64,000 bases of DNA from Aaosphaeria pasadenensis (lineage: Eukaryota > Ascomycota > Dothideomycetes > Pleosporales), in assembly GCA_022813625.1 (NCBI GenBank), contig JAKLMB010000013.1:558001-622000 (forward strand), read 5' to 3'. The position numbers and the translations under genes are program-made. The notes beneath the pieces are model-generated. The model made no database searches, was not told the DNA's origin, and saw only the letters and a program-made list of their open reading frames with translations. The stretch's first letter is position 1. Every line of letters begins with the position of its first letter. This document shows, one piece after another, positions 11,106 through 22,542 of this stretch.

Positions 11106-13052
11106 ATGAAGTTTCTTGCTCCCTACGCATTGTGGCTCAATGGCGTTGCAGTAGCAGCCATTGTAAGCCGGGCTGAAGAAGCGACTTTGGCGGATAATCT
11201 GACAATCGATGTTGACTACGCCATTTACCAAGGACAGAAAAACCAAACAACAGGAATTAACTCTTGGAGAGGGTAATATCTTCAGTGCCATGGATTTAAG
11301 CCCCTTTAGTAACAACTGTCTAGCATACGGTACGCAGCAGCGCCAATTGGAGACCTCAGATGGAAAGCGCCACAAACGCCTGCTAAAGACCGCAAAACGA
11401 CCATCAAAGCAACTGAATACGGTGCCACTTGCCCACAGGCTTTTCCTTCTATACCCAATCCACCTTTCATCCCGGGCAACGAGGATTGCCTTTTTCTCAA
11501 TGTTCAGACTCCTTCTAACGCGAAAGCGAAGAAGTTGCCCGTTCTTGTGTGGATACACGGCGGCGGCTACGGGCTAGGTGATGGGAGGAAAGATTTGAGC
11601 GAGATAATCAATGCGAATGATGGTGGTTTCGTTGGAGTGTCTATCCAGTATAGGGTGTGTATTGACTACAAACATTCTTTTCAGGTATTGGACCGTTACT
11701 AACACTTGACAGCTTGGAGCGTTTGGTTTCCTCTCGTCAGCTGACGTTAAGAAAGATGGGATTCTGAACGCAGGACTTCGCGACGTTGCCTTTGCACTCG
11801 AATGGATCCAGGAGCATATTGAAAAGTTTGGCGGAGATCGAAAGCAAATCACCATTACTGGCGAGTCTGCTGGAGGTGGTGCAGTGATGCTGCTTGGAAT
11901 TGCTGAAAAGGGCGATTTGAAGACATCTCTCTATAAGAATGTAAGACTACACAAGGTTTTTTCTGGTCAATGACATCTAACAACTCCAAGGGCATAGCGG
12001 CATCTCCATGGCTACCAGCACAATACGACTACAACCACGCCACACCCACTGCGCACTACCAGGACCTCGCGCAGAGAGTTGGATGCAATAGCACCAAAAC
12101 CCTCCTGAAATGCCTGAGAGCAGCCGACTCCCAAGCTCTCCAAGAAGCCAACAACGCAATCTCCACGACCGGAACCTACGCCACCTGGGCCTTCCTCCCA
12201 GTGACCGAGCCGGACTTCATAACCTCACGGCCGAGCAAATCGCTGACCAAGGGCAAAGTGAACGGTCAAAACATTCTCGTCGGCAACAACGCAAACGAAG
12301 GACCACTCTTCGTGCCCCCCATCATCAGCACTCTCGACGACCTCAAGAACTGGCTGCACCTCGACTTCCCAACCCTCAGCGACGCCGACATCCAAACAAT
12401 CCTAACCGCATACCCATCTCCCGACCATCCCGACGACCCCAACGCCTTGAAGTTCGCCACAAACGGCATCGACTCTCCCACAGCCGTGAACGTAAGCCAA
12501 GTCGCCACCGGCCACCAACAGCGCGCAAACGTACTTCTCCCCCCCATTCCTCTCCCACTGAACCCCTACACTAACACCACCTCGTTACAGAACATCCACG
12601 CAGAAGCCCGCTTCGTCTGCCCCTCGTACTGGCTCAACTCCGCCTACGCGTCCTCCTACCACTACCAATACAGCGTCCCCTTCGCCAGCCACCAAGACGA
12701 CGTCGACGCCTACTTCGGGCCCTCGCAGCCCAACCAGTCCCCTTCCTTCTCCCTTGCCTTCCGCCACATCTGGGGAAACTTCGTCACCCGCTCGAACCCG
12801 TCAATAGCGGAGGAAGCGGCGGCGAAGGACTGGCCGAAGTGGAAGGATGGAGAAGGGGCGAGGCTGCTGAATTTGAATACGACGGGTGGAGTGCCGTATC
12901 AAGCGGTGACGCAGTTTGGAGCGAGTGTCACGCAGTTTAGGGAGCCGGGGCTGCAGAATGATTTCGATGTTGCGAGTGCGTGGACGTGGGAGGGGGGTAG
13001 GGGGAAGAGGTGTGAGGTTTGGAGGGGGTTGGCGGATAAGATTTTCATCTGA
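11106..13052 (+). CDS. Secreted type-B carboxylesterase/lipase
   Basis: Five exons give 575 aa: 11106-11272, 11324-11654, 11713-11940, 11991-12530 and 12591-13052. A hydrophobic N-terminal signal peptide is followed by the family's opening (NQTTGINSWRGIRYAAAPIG), which forms only after the first splice. Other marks are the EDCLFLNVQTP block, the oxyanion-hole HGGGYGLG and the nucleophile elbow GESAGGG (Ser218), with Glu345 (NEGPLFV) and His456 (SHQDDVDAYF) completing the triad. Several N-glycosylation sites suggest secretion. The family hydrolyses carboxylic esters; the substrate cannot be told. Intron 4 is best placed at 12531-12590, because that donor keeps a conserved ATGHQQRAN-NIHAEA junction; the GT at 12492 would delete it. 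The gene converges on the arrestin-like gene, 129 bp between stops. Confidence 0.88.
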
Positions 13053-13181
13053 GCAGGTAGTAGGTTCAGGGGCTGTCGCCGTGGAAGTCCTAAGGATCGA
13101 AATGAAAATTGTGTGGTATATGTGTAGACATTTATATCGTCCGACAACGGGCAATGAGAAGAACATCATTCTCAACCACCC

Positions 13182-14807
13182 CTAGCCTCCAACCTCCAAA
13201 TCCCCAAACCCACCACTACCACCACCATCACTCCCCCTCAAAACAACAACCCTCGCCATCTCCACCCCGTCATCCCCTCCCTGCCCCATACCCTCTCCTC
13301 CAGCCCGTACCCCAACATCCCCCTCCCCAGCAACGACATCCAAATCCCCTCCGGCGCCCCGCACCCTAACCCCCCGTCCCGCAACCCTGAACCCAACATC
13401 GACATCGACCTTATATCCCCTCCACGTGCTTACGCTCTTGAAGCTCGAGCCCGCGGAGGCAGGCAGCGTGACAGAGAATACGCAGTTCTGGCCCTCGTAC
13501 GCGCCGTTTCGGGGCGTGAACGTGGCGCTGTGTGTGGTTGTCGTGTGTAGTACCGTAGATTGGACAGTGATTGATTTCGGGGGCTGGGATGGCGTGCGGC
13601 GCAGCACGCGGATACCTACGTAGGACCTGATGCGGCATTTGAAGTCTACGACCTGGATGTCTGGGATCGGGAAGTTGTACAGTTTTCCCGGTGGGGAAGG
13701 GAGCACGGCGATGCTGAGTTTGATTTGGAGGGGGGAGCCGGCGTGTGCGACGCGAGGGGTGGTGATTGTCGGGGCGAAGTAGAATGTTGGGGTTGAGGAG
13801 GAGGCGGAGGTGGTGTGCAGGGAGTCGAGGAGGTGGTTGTAGAGGGATGTGCGTTTTGTGGGAGGGAGGGAGAGATGGCGGGTTTGGAGGGATAGGTCTC
13901 TGGTTGTGGAGTGTGGTGGAGAGGAGAGCAGGGCGGTGAGTCTGAATTGAGGGAATCGAAGGGTTGTTATGGTTAGAGGGGTGATGTTTGTGGCTTCTGG
14001 CGTGAGGATATGGGGTGTGGTTGGAGATGTCCTTGAGCGGATGGCTATAAGTCGATATGTGATATCTGCACTGCCAGCTGCTCGAGACGACAGAGAGCAG
14101 GAGCCTCGTAAGGGGACATGTGTAGATGGGGGAAGTGGTCGATTTGGTTGACTTTCGTAGGGTTCTTGTGCAGGCCAACCGTGAGTCCAGTAATTATCAA
14201 ACAGACAGTTGTTCGAGGTCAAATCATCGAGATGTTGAAGATTGTATTGTGTCTTCTCGGGAATAGTGATCGAGAACCTAGGAACTATGCCTTGCCTCTC
14301 CGGTGGAAGATGCATAATTCGATAGATCAATGGCGTGCGGTCTTTATATTCTGCCTTGTCTGTGCGGATGTAGGTGGTTGCTCGGCCTTCTAGTATGATA
14401 TGAATATGCGATGAAGAATCCCAACCTGATATGTAACCTGTTATAGTTTCATTGGGCGCAAAGACTTTCGAAGGACTGTCTAGCACGAGTCGAAGATCTC
14501 CAAGGTTTGGCTCTCTATGACCTGCCGTTGGTACTGGAGGGGGATGGTGAAAATATGTGTCCTTCCTCGGAGACGGATCGTCATAGAGCGAGTCTGCATC
14601 GGAATCCGTGTCCAAGACGACTTGTATAAATCCGAAGTCAGACGGTTTGTAGACAGAATTTGGACTCGGCTTCGGACTGGGAACTTTGCCTGAATTAGGA
14701 CCAGAAGGACTCAGCAGCCCAGGTGGCGGCCTAGGAAAGGAAGCCAAAAGCAATTGGTCTCTCTTTGAGTTCGTCATGAGATGAGGTTTAGTACTGATGC
14801 CCAGCAC
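13182..14807 (-). CDS. Arrestin-like N-terminal domain protein
   Basis: One uninterrupted frame of 541 aa. After a Pro-rich, probably disordered stretch (1-95) comes an arrestin-N-like beta-sandwich opening, LRLVLDSPSKVFAPNETITGYISG, with the later strand motif SADITYRLIAIRSR. A second sandwich-like half follows (LQIKLSIAVLPS to FSVTLPASAGS). Fungal arrestin-like proteins can act as adaptors that bring HECT ubiquitin ligases to plasma-membrane transporters. I see no obvious PPxY motif, so that role is only an inference from the family. The C-terminal ~70 residues are Gly/Val-rich and unusually repetitive. Translation could start at Met1 or Met11. Confidence 0.72.
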   Translation of the reverse strand: MLGISTKPHLMTNSKRDQLLLASFPRPPPGLLSPSGPNSGKVPSPKPSPNSVYKPSDFGFIQVVLDTDSDADSLYDDPSPRKDTYFHHPPPVPTAGHREPNLGDLRLVLDSPSKVFAPNETITGYISGWDSSSHIHIILEGRATTYIRTDKAEYKDRTPLIYRIMHLPPERQGIVPRFSITIPEKTQYNLQHLDDLTSNNCLFDNYWTHGWPAQEPYESQPNRPLPPSTHVPLRGSCSLSSRAAGSADITYRLIAIRSRTSPTTPHILTPEATNITPLTITTLRFPQFRLTALLSSPPHSTTRDLSLQTRHLSLPPTKRTSLYNHLLDSLHTTSASSSTPTFYFAPTITTPRVAHAGSPLQIKLSIAVLPSPPGKLYNFPIPDIQVVDFKCRIRSYVGIRVLRRTPSQPPKSITVQSTVLHTTTTHSATFTPRNGAYEGQNCVFSVTLPASAGSSFKSVSTWRGYKVDVDVGFRVAGRGVRVRGAGGDLDVVAGEGDVGVRAGGEGMGQGGDDGVEMARVVVLRGSDGGGSGGFGDLEVGG

Positions 14808-15258
14808 GATTCTTGGTACGACAGGGCCGAAAAAGCTTGTTGATGCACCGACTGTACGGAATCCAGGGTTAATTCGCTACCAATATCTGGTGTTACACGA
14901 GTTGCATCGACATCAGCCTTGTGGAAGTATGTACATTTGCAGAATTGATTTTCGGCTGGATAATCAAATGGCGGGGAAAGATAAGAGGATAGAAGATAGA
15001 TTTGAAGAAATAAACCGGGGCCGTGAGTGTAATGACCATAATTCGAGACCACCATGCTACGCCGTCCGTCTCATACGCCAAAAGTTTCGCATAGAAGGAC
15101 GCATAGGAATGCAAGCGAATGCAAACGCATGATATGCGCCAACTGTCATTACCATGTACTCTATTTGACATTTGTAAATAAAAAGGGTTCTGCACACGGT
15201 TCTTTGCTTGACGTGCTGTGCAGGCATGATCGGCAATGCAACGTGCGGTCGCTTTGCT
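14808..15258. other. Arrestin-like promoter and DUF1275 3' flank
   Basis: No gene seen. Short open frames here match no family. The stretch serves as promoter for the leftward arrestin-like gene and downstream region for the leftward DUF1275 gene. Confidence 0.5.
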
Positions 15259-16160
15259 TTACCATTCTCCCTCCGACGCGGCAGGCCAGAAGAACCAAGC
15301 AGCGACTATGACTGCCTTCAAGCCGACTGCAGTCCACAATGCGCCGGCCATGCCCACGCTGCTGTGAGCCCAGAAGCCTCCAATGACGGCACCGAGAAGT
15401 AGTAGGGCTGGTGCTGCGAGTCTCCTGTTTCGCTCTACGTTCGACAAGTCGAACAACTTCGCATCGCCGAACAAGTCGCAGTAATTGCTCGTGAGGACAA
15501 CACTGGTCAAGCCGGTGTAGTGAAACACACGTGATATGACAGCCTGGCCACTCGATTGGAATGCGACAGACGCAAGAGGGACCAGGACCTGCCAATTGAG
15601 ATCATCGGAATGGTCACTGCTCCCAAATGTGAGGATCATCGCCGCGAGTGCGATGAGGAGCATCTGGAGGAAGTAGGACGCCACCAGAACCCAACGTTTG
15701 CGCGGAGACAGGATGCGGTGAAAATGCGAGAAAAAGAAAGAGCCGAGACAGAAAAATCCAATTGACGTTACAGCCTTGATCCATCGAATGCCTTCGCTGG
15801 GTGCTACGAGCCCCAGACCGAGATACACCGTGTTGCCTGCAGTCGTGTGAGTCTTCGCCCCATTGGGATCGACCTCCGCGATGGAGAAGAGGAGAAAACG
15901 AAGAGGGTGACATTACCCGTCTGCATGCTCACGAAGCTGCCCCAAATGAAGACGGCAGAGCTGTCCAGCAACCCTGTGATGATGTAGCAGAATAATAATA
16001 CTGCATCTGCCCAATGTTTGCTGACATCCGCCGTCATGTGCCGTTTCACCCGCAGCCAGGACTTCGACTCCTCCGTCGATTTCCGGTGCGATCCGAGTAG
16101 AGGTGCCTCCTCATCGGTCCTGTTACCTGCACCATGCATACGCGTCACACTTGCACTCAT
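15259..16160 (-). CDS. DUF1275 (YoaK-type) integral membrane protein
   Basis: Exons in transcription order are 16160-15917 and 15836-15259, with an 80-nt intron (273 aa). The splice joins SFVSMQTG to NTVYLGLGL, producing the MQTGN motif that marks DUF1275 proteins. Six or so hydrophobic segments follow, including SIGFFCLGSFFFSHF, FLQMLLIALAAMILTF and LLLGAVIGGFWAHSS. The N-terminus is hydrophilic with a DEEAPLLG stretch that resembles an acidic dileucine sorting signal. DUF1275 is widespread in bacteria and fungi without an established substrate; a transporter role is often assumed. Neighbours give no clue. Confidence 0.88.
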
Positions 16161-16970
16161 CCTGTTGGTGCGACAATGTTCGAAGGCAGCTTTTGCGGGA
16201 TTTTGGTGAACAAGAGGGGAATGATTTTGTTTTTGTTTTCGAAGAAAAGAAGAAGAAAGTGGACGGTTGACCGTTATAAAGTGGAGCGGGAACGGGAGGT
16301 TTTTTAGGGACTGTTCTGACGATGTCGGATGTGCTAGGCCCTGATGGTCGGAATAGGAAAGCGGTTTTCCTGTCTGGTCTGATAAGTGGATTAACCGTCG
16401 GCAATAAGTTAAAAAAAGTCAAGCAATCCAATCGCTGCAGGTACAGGTCAGATTGTAAAGGATTAGGCATGGTACCAGAGTATTGTCAAGGAACATTCAC
16501 TTACCCAGTAGGTGATCGCAGTGATCTTACAGGCCAGGCTGCATTAGGTGACGTCTAGCGGCCTTTTTTCGGGGCTCGGGATAGGTGGAATATCGGTGCA
16601 CTTTGATGACTCTGCTCAAGATGTTGCAGAAATGGCGCGGAAGAGAGACCAAAGCAATTGATTCGAACACCTGGAGGACATGGAGGCGTTTCAACCACAG
16701 CGAATTGTTTTGATCATGTTCGAGAGTGGAAGACATGGGAGGGTTGCGGGGACAAGCCATTGGATGTCGTCATGCCCGGCACAGGCGGGCCAGAGCATAC
16801 CTCGTATGGCGGAAGACTAGGAAAGATCATTGAAGTCATATAAAAACCCGGGAAGGTCGGCGTATTAGTTTCATCAAAAAGACTTTAAATACTCCAGTTC
16901 TAGAGGGATTGGGTCAATTGAATGCTTTCCATCTTGTTCCCATTAGTTACATTTCGTTGATCGCTTCGTC
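16161..16970. other. Divergent promoter region, DUF1275 and oxalate decarboxylase
   Basis: No gene seen. The right part contains a TATAAAAA box fitting the oxalate decarboxylase gene; the left part is the DUF1275 promoter and leader. Confidence 0.5.
16839..16846 (+). promoter_or_regulatory. TATA box of the oxalate decarboxylase gene
   Basis: TATAAAAA lies about 125-130 bp before the ATG at 16971, with a pyrimidine-containing leader between. Confidence 0.5.
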
Positions 16971-18453
16971 ATGCATCTCTCCCAGCTTCTTGTGGTGCTC
17001 AGCGCCTGCAGCGGCACCTGGGCTGCTCCCGTTGAACAGAAGCCTCTTGCTGTACCAGAAAAGGGTGCTTCGAACGTCGGAGACAACCCGTATACCCCAG
17101 ATTATCGTGATCCCTACGATAGGAAAGTAGACGCCATCGGCAGGAAGCTCCGACCAGAGCCTTATGTGAGTACCAATATATCCCCGCCGGATAATCAATC
17201 CGCACCATGTGGCTTGGGTTCATACACCGAGTCATTCCATAAAGCCGTCCAGAAGCTAATCGCGGAATGCATAGAGAAATGGAGATGGTTCGACAGTACT
17301 AGGACCCAGGAATAGAGGTCGTGAAAGGCAGGACCCTGACCTCGTCCGCCCTCCAAGTACCGATCATGGAAACATCCCTAACATGCGATGGTCTTTCGCC
17401 GACTCTCACATTCGCATCGAAGAAGGCGGATGGACGCGCCAAACCACCGTGCGGGAGCTTGGCACCAGCAAAGAGCTTGCTGGTGTGAACATGCGCTTGG
17501 ACGAAGGCGTCATCCGCGAGCTTCATTGGCACAAAGAGGCTGAATGGGCCTACGTGCTTGAAGGAAAGGTTCGCATTACTGCTCTCGACACCGAGGGTGG
17601 CAGTTTCGTCGACGATCTTGAGAAGGGGGACTTGTGGTATTTCCCATCAGGCCACCCCCATTCCCTTCAAGGCTTGAGCCCGAACGGAACGGAATTTTTA
17701 CTCATCTTTGACGACGGAAACTTTTCCGAAGAATCGACCTTCTTGCTCACGGACTGGCTTGCGCATACTCCCAAATCAGTCATTGCCGAGAACTTCCAAG
17801 TGCATCCGGAAGTCTTCAAGGCGATCCCCCAATCGGAGAAATACATCTTCAAGGGTTCTAATCCTGGCTCCATCGATGACGAGATCCCTAAGGGTAAAGG
17901 ATATAAGAAGTCAAAGCTCCAATTCACCCACAAGATGGATGCCCAAGAGCCCATCATCGCATCAGGCGGAAAGGCGCGCATCACAGATTCGAGGAACTTT
18001 CCCCTCTCGAAGACGGTAGCTGCTGCACACCTAGAGATCGAGCCTGGAGCACTCCGAGAGATGCATTGGCATCCGCGTGCCGATGAATGGTCTTACTTCA
18101 TCAAAGGTCGAGCCCGTGTGACCATCTTTGCTGCAGAAGGCAACGCAAGGACCTTTGACTACCAGGCTGGTGATGTTGGAATCGTACCAAAGAACATGGG
18201 TCATTTCATCGAGAATCTTAGCGATGATGAGCCCCTCGAGGTACTCGAGATCTTCCGCTCCGACAAGTTCGAGGATTTCTCGCTCTTCCAGTGGCTAGGT
18301 GAAACTCCTCGGAGGATGGTCAAAGACCATCTGTTCGCGGAAGACGAGAAGGCTGGCAAGAAATTTGAGAAGGCCATCTGGGATGCCGAGAAGGACGTTA
18401 TCAAAAAGCCATATGACTGGGATAATGAGGAGGAAGAGAAGGAGGAATTGTGA
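16971..18453 (+). CDS. Secreted bicupin oxalate decarboxylase
   Basis: Exons are 16971-17165 and 17275-18453 (457 aa). The splice makes EPYRNGDGSTVLGPRN, a conserved bicupin segment; the alternative CAG at 17294-17296 gives the wrong phase. A signal peptide (HLSQLLVVLSACSGTWA) points to secretion. Both cupins keep their Mn ligands: His149, His151, Glu155 and His194 in the first, and His329, His331, Glu336 and His375 in the second. The first cupin has a SEEST lid (about 216-220), matching the decarboxylase lid with its catalytic glutamate, so oxalate to formate plus CO2 is predicted rather than oxalate oxidase activity. Such enzymes let fungi detoxify oxalate outside the cell or control pH. 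The C-terminus is highly acidic. Confidence 0.92.
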
Positions 18454-18650
18454 GTACACTCCTTGGGTATTTTCTCTTTGATCATGTCCGTCTGGGCCCA
18501 AATCTCTTTATATTAGTGTTGCCTCCGGTAGAGCTTTCAACCATAATGAACCAATGTGATGACATTCGATTTCTTGTCGCATATAACGTTCAACCTGCAA
18601 CTGTCAGTGACCATACCCAGGTATTCCCGTCCCAAAAACTCATTTGTCAC

Positions 18651-19142
18651 TTACTTATCCCAAAAATATCTATCCTCACTCGACATTTCATAGGCAAAGC
18701 TCCTCTTCTTCGGAAGCTTTTCAAAAGAGTAGGTATGCTGTTCCAATGCCAACGCCCTCCCTTCGACGTAAAGCTGTTTACAGCAGAATATAATGGCACA
18801 TCCATCCCTCGTACCCATCTCCCTTCCCTCCCCTCCTCCAATCCCATCACCTTCGCAGCCACCAATCTCTAATGGCCTGGCCGCAAGTACGTACTCAAGC
18901 ACATGGTTCCTGATCTCAGCCGGCAACCTTAGAAGGCGCGAATCGGGCTGGACATCGGATTGCATGTCCCCGTCAACACCCTCCCGAAGCGGCTTGTTGA
19001 AGTACACCCGCGGCATCCACGAGCTCAGAAGCGTCCTCGTATGCTCCGAGATCTCGAAGTCCGACGTCACCAATCGTTTCCCCAGCAGACGGTCTCGCCA
19101 AGTCTGCACATCTTCTCTCTCGTTGAAGTCGCTGCGTTTCAT
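18651..19142 (-). CDS. Small 2EXR/F-box-like domain protein
   Basis: A 163-aa frame with the fungal 2EXR-type signature LLRLPAEIRNHVLEYVL (about 70-86), followed later by IIFCCKQLYVEGRALALEQHTYSFE, the usual second conserved block. Function of these proteins is unknown; they are very abundant in ascomycetes. The TAA at 18651 lies inside a perfect GTAAGT donor. Splicing from 18655 to 18594 (TTGCAG acceptor) would extend the protein by about 18 residues to a stop at 18537-18539, giving 181 aa. Which end is used is not decidable here. The gene converges on oxalate decarboxylase. Confidence 0.62.
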   Translation of the reverse strand: MKRSDFNEREDVQTWRDRLLGKRLVTSDFEISEHTRTLLSSWMPRVYFNKPLREGVDGDMQSDVQPDSRLLRLPAEIRNHVLEYVLAARPLEIGGCEGDGIGGGEGREMGTRDGCAIIFCCKQLYVEGRALALEQHTYSFEKLPKKRSFAYEMSSEDRYFWDK

Positions 19143-20774
19143 CTTGTGTTGTTCTTTGAGAAGATTTCGGAGAGTGGTGGGAGGGGTAAAGAAGGTAGGT
19201 TAAATGTCGAGAGAAGAATCGGGAATTAAAGACGTTGAGAGATGTGGCAAGGCCTGGGTTGAAGATCTTCTATGCTGTTGCTGCTGCTGCCGTGCAAGTG
19301 GAGTGCGTGCGTGCTTGCTTGTTGGAGATGACAACTGCGTTTCGTGCATACTCGTCTCGCAACGAACGGTTTTTTCCCATCTGGCGGGCCCCCATCATCC
19401 TTGTCTCACTCTGTACCACTGGTGACGTTGTTCCTTTTGCTCGGCGCTTAATCTGTCGCATGCACGTGCAAGGTTAAGACATGTAAAAGGACCAGGGCAT
19501 TGCACTCTTTGTCAAAGGGTTGTGGTATATGTTTCATAGCGAAGGGTCGAGACAGGGGATAGTCGAATAGTCGAGGTATATCATGATAAAGGAACTTGAT
19601 ATAAGATTATAGTTTTATTTGTGCCTTTGTGGATGGTCGATGTAGGATTGCGGCACAACTGCTGGGTGATATCCAATTTGGGTTTAGTGCGCGGATGATG
19701 GGGTGCCAGAAAGGTTGGGGCCCCAAAATGTCCGATTTGTTTGGGGTTTTAGGTGTAAAATGTCTTACAGAATGACTGGACGAGAGAATTGTCCTATAAG
19801 TCTACAATATAGACGCCATTAACTATTCTCTGGTTTGGGTAATAGTTGGTAGATGTCCCCAATCGTGGGGGCACGAACATCCTAGTGCGTGTTTGTTCAT
19901 ACATACAATACTGTACGAATTCAGCTCCTTCTACTGCCATTTCTGCTTCCTTTGGGGCCATTTCATCATGCGGGTCTCAGGTTTAGAACGATTGAACGCA
20001 GCTTGTAAGCCAATCTTTTGTTTTCATCCGAACACATTGGTTCTGGTTGGAATTGGCGTCAGGAGCTGGAAAACTCCTATCATGAACTTTGAACTCACAT
20101 ACCGTGACCTTGGGGCAACTGCTAGCAAAAAGATGTATACAGCAACTGGGATGACTGCTCGCGAACAAAAATGACAATACGGGCACGAGGGTTGAATCGG
20201 ATGATCAAACCATATACTACTCGGCTGTTCCACCGGAGAAATCAAGTCAACTCTAGAAAACCACCAACGTTGGGGTTAGTGTCCATCCACCACCATTCCA
20301 ATCCAATTGCACCCTACTCCCGGCGACACAATGTTGGGGATTTTCGCGGCTCAACTGAAGCCCATGTGCTTGGCTTGGAATTGTTCTCGGCGATACCCGT
20401 CTGATCCTCGGTACAGTTGGGTGACATGAGCATGCACGATTTATTGCTCGTCCCTGCGCAGAGGAGGCAAGCTGCTAAAGGAAAAACCCATCATGCACAG
20501 TCTCTCCGACATTCATGCGGGGTCCGAGCTTCTCTCCGCAGTTCGTAGACTACCACTCCACCATCCATCTTTATTCCCCACAAAAGTCGGAGCTCATGAC
20601 CATAGCTAAGAATCTTCCATAGGAAATGTCAATGTCTAATTAATTTCCCCTTCCCAGATATTTAATTGTTATTTCTCTTTCAATTCTCACACAACAACCT
20701 TAACCTTTCCTTTGCACCCATTCTTTTTACCAGCAACTTTGTCTTTACCAAAATTGCTGCATTGAACCGCCAGA
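19143..20774. other. 1.6-kb intergenic region upstream of the GH35 gene
   Basis: No gene supported. A CTG/CTT-rich patch lies near 19,270-19,295. The last 300 bp form the GH35 promoter and contain a CGG-N3-CCG element at 20518. Confidence 0.5.
20518..20526. promoter_or_regulatory. CGG-N3-CCG element upstream of GH35
   Basis: An inverted CGG pair with a 3-bp spacer, about 250 bp before the GH35 start. Zn2Cys6 dimers often bind CGG pairs, so it could be a site for the linked regulator. One short match may be chance. Confidence 0.3.
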
Positions 20775-22490
20775 ATGACGGCCATATCAATTCCCCATCT
20801 TCGCAAAACGAAGACCTCGAGCCAGCTCATTGTCAATGGCCAGCCATACCTCATGCTCAGCGCCGAGCTGCACAACTCCACACTGTCGTCTGCAAAATAC
20901 ATGGCCGACGACAAAATATGGCAAAACCTCAAAGCCATGCACATCAACACTCTCCTCGGCTCCGTCTCATGGGAGCAAATCGAGCCCACGGAGGGAAACT
21001 TCGACTTCACAAACCTCGACTCCGTGATCCTCGCTGCGCGAGAGCACGGCTTCAAGCTTGTACTGCTGTGGTTCGGCAGCTTCAAGAACGCGCTGAGCAC
21101 TTATGCGCCGGCGTGGGTGAAGAAGGATGTTAAGCGATTCCCTCGGGTTCACGCGCTCGAGGCTGGCGGCAAGAGGCGAACTCTGGAACTCATCAGTCCG
21201 TTCTGCCAGGCGGGCTGGGAGGCCGACGCCAGGGCTTTCCGGAAGCTCCTGGAGCATCTGAAGGAATTTGATGGCGTTGACAACACTGTCGTCATGATCC
21301 AAGTCGAGAACGAGACCGGCTTGCTCGGCGACTCGCGCGACCGATCCAAGCTCGCAGACAAGAAATACGCAGAGCCAGTGCCAGAGGAACTGATCAAACA
21401 CCTCCAATCGAACTACCAAGAATTGCACCCTGACTTTCGCAAGCGGTTCACGAAGTTTGATACCGCCAGCCACAGCGGGAGGACCTGGAAAGAGATCTTC
21501 GGCCAGGAAGACGAGATCCACGCAGAGGAGATCTTCATGGCACATGCATTCTCTTCCTACATCTCACACGTCGCTGCGGCCGGAAAGGAAGCATACCCCA
21601 TCCCTCTCTACACCAACGTCTGGCTCAACTTCGACGACCCCGCTGCGCTCGATCTCGTAGATCTCCCAGTTGTTGTAGGCGGTGGCGCAACCGCAGGTGT
21701 CTATCCCTCCGGTGGACCCTGCCCGCACACAATGGACATCTGGAAATACAACGCACAGAAACTCGACTTCATCGCACCAGATCTATACTTCCACGACTAC
21801 GAGACCACGTGTCGAAACTACCGATGGGGCAACCAGCCGTTGTTCATCCCCGAACAGAGACGAGACGAGAAGGGCGCAAGGAGAGTGTGGTTGGCATACG
21901 GAACATATCTGTCGCTGGGTTGCTCGCCTTTTGGCATTGATTCGGAACTAGCAGAAAACTCTCCTGTCACAAAGCACTACGGACTCATCCACTCGCTGCG
22001 GAAACAAATCTTGGAGGCCCAGGCTGAGAGGCCTGAGGATATGATGGGTTTCTTCTTCGACGAGTGGACCGAGGGCCAAAAGGTTAAAGAGAAGCCCTGG
22101 ACCAAGGTCATGGGAGGCTTCGAAGTCATAATTGAGCGTGCGTTTGTCTTTGGCAAGCCTGGCCCTGGCGCGGGTATCGTCATCCACCAAGGTGACGGCA
22201 AGTTCCTGTGCGCTGGTTGGGGATTCAACCTCTACTTCAAGAGCGTGAACCCCAAGAGCACATTTACTGGCATTCTTCATGCGGAGGAGAAGGAAGTCAA
22301 TCCGGAGACATGCCAATTGTCGACGGTTAAGCTACTCGGTGGTGACGAGACGAGGAGTGGCGAGTTCCTAATCATGCCGAACGAGGATCCCGACTACGGC
22401 GGTTTCCCCATCGCAGTCACTATCCCCGCACGCACATGCATCGCCGAGTGCTGGGCATACAGCCTCGAAGAGGAAGAAGAAGATTTGTAG
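20775..22490 (+). CDS. GH35-like beta-galactosidase with DUF5597-type C-terminal domain
   Basis: Single exon, 571 aa. The N-terminal two thirds form a clan-A (beta/alpha)8 glycosidase: the start IVNGQPYLMLSAELHNS, the WEQIEPTEGNFDF strand, the acid/base motif QVENE (Glu180) and the likely nucleophile in FIPEQ (Glu360). The C-terminal part (about 420-560) fits the DUF5597 beta domain found in GanA-like beta-galactosidases. There is no signal peptide, so the enzyme is probably cytosolic and acts on an imported galactoside or oligosaccharide. That agrees with the two sugar porters and regulator beside it. It is tail-to-tail with the regulator, with 52 bp between stops. The exact sugar substrate is unknown. 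Confidence 0.85.
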   Translation: MTAISIPHLRKTKTSSQLIVNGQPYLMLSAELHNSTLSSAKYMADDKIWQNLKAMHINTLLGSVSWEQIEPTEGNFDFTNLDSVILAAREHGFKLVLLWFGSFKNALSTYAPAWVKKDVKRFPRVHALEAGGKRRTLELISPFCQAGWEADARAFRKLLEHLKEFDGVDNTVVMIQVENETGLLGDSRDRSKLADKKYAEPVPEELIKHLQSNYQELHPDFRKRFTKFDTASHSGRTWKEIFGQEDEIHAEEIFMAHAFSSYISHVAAAGKEAYPIPLYTNVWLNFDDPAALDLVDLPVVVGGGATAGVYPSGGPCPHTMDIWKYNAQKLDFIAPDLYFHDYETTCRNYRWGNQPLFIPEQRRDEKGARRVWLAYGTYLSLGCSPFGIDSELAENSPVTKHYGLIHSLRKQILEAQAERPEDMMGFFFDEWTEGQKVKEKPWTKVMGGFEVIIERAFVFGKPGPGAGIVIHQGDGKFLCAGWGFNLYFKSVNPKSTFTGILHAEEKEVNPETCQLSTVKLLGGDETRSGEFLIMPNEDPDYGGFPIAVTIPARTCIAECWAYSLEEEEEDL

Positions 22491-22542
22491 CCAATGTTCG
22501 TAGAATACACTTTAAAATTATAGACTTATCATATTCAAGCCT

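Noticed and set aside
12492..12590. A 99-nt intron in the carboxylesterase starting at the GTAAGC at 12492
   Set aside because: It would remove VSQVATGHQQRAN, which belongs to a conserved block; the donor at 12531 with the same acceptor keeps it and preserves phase.
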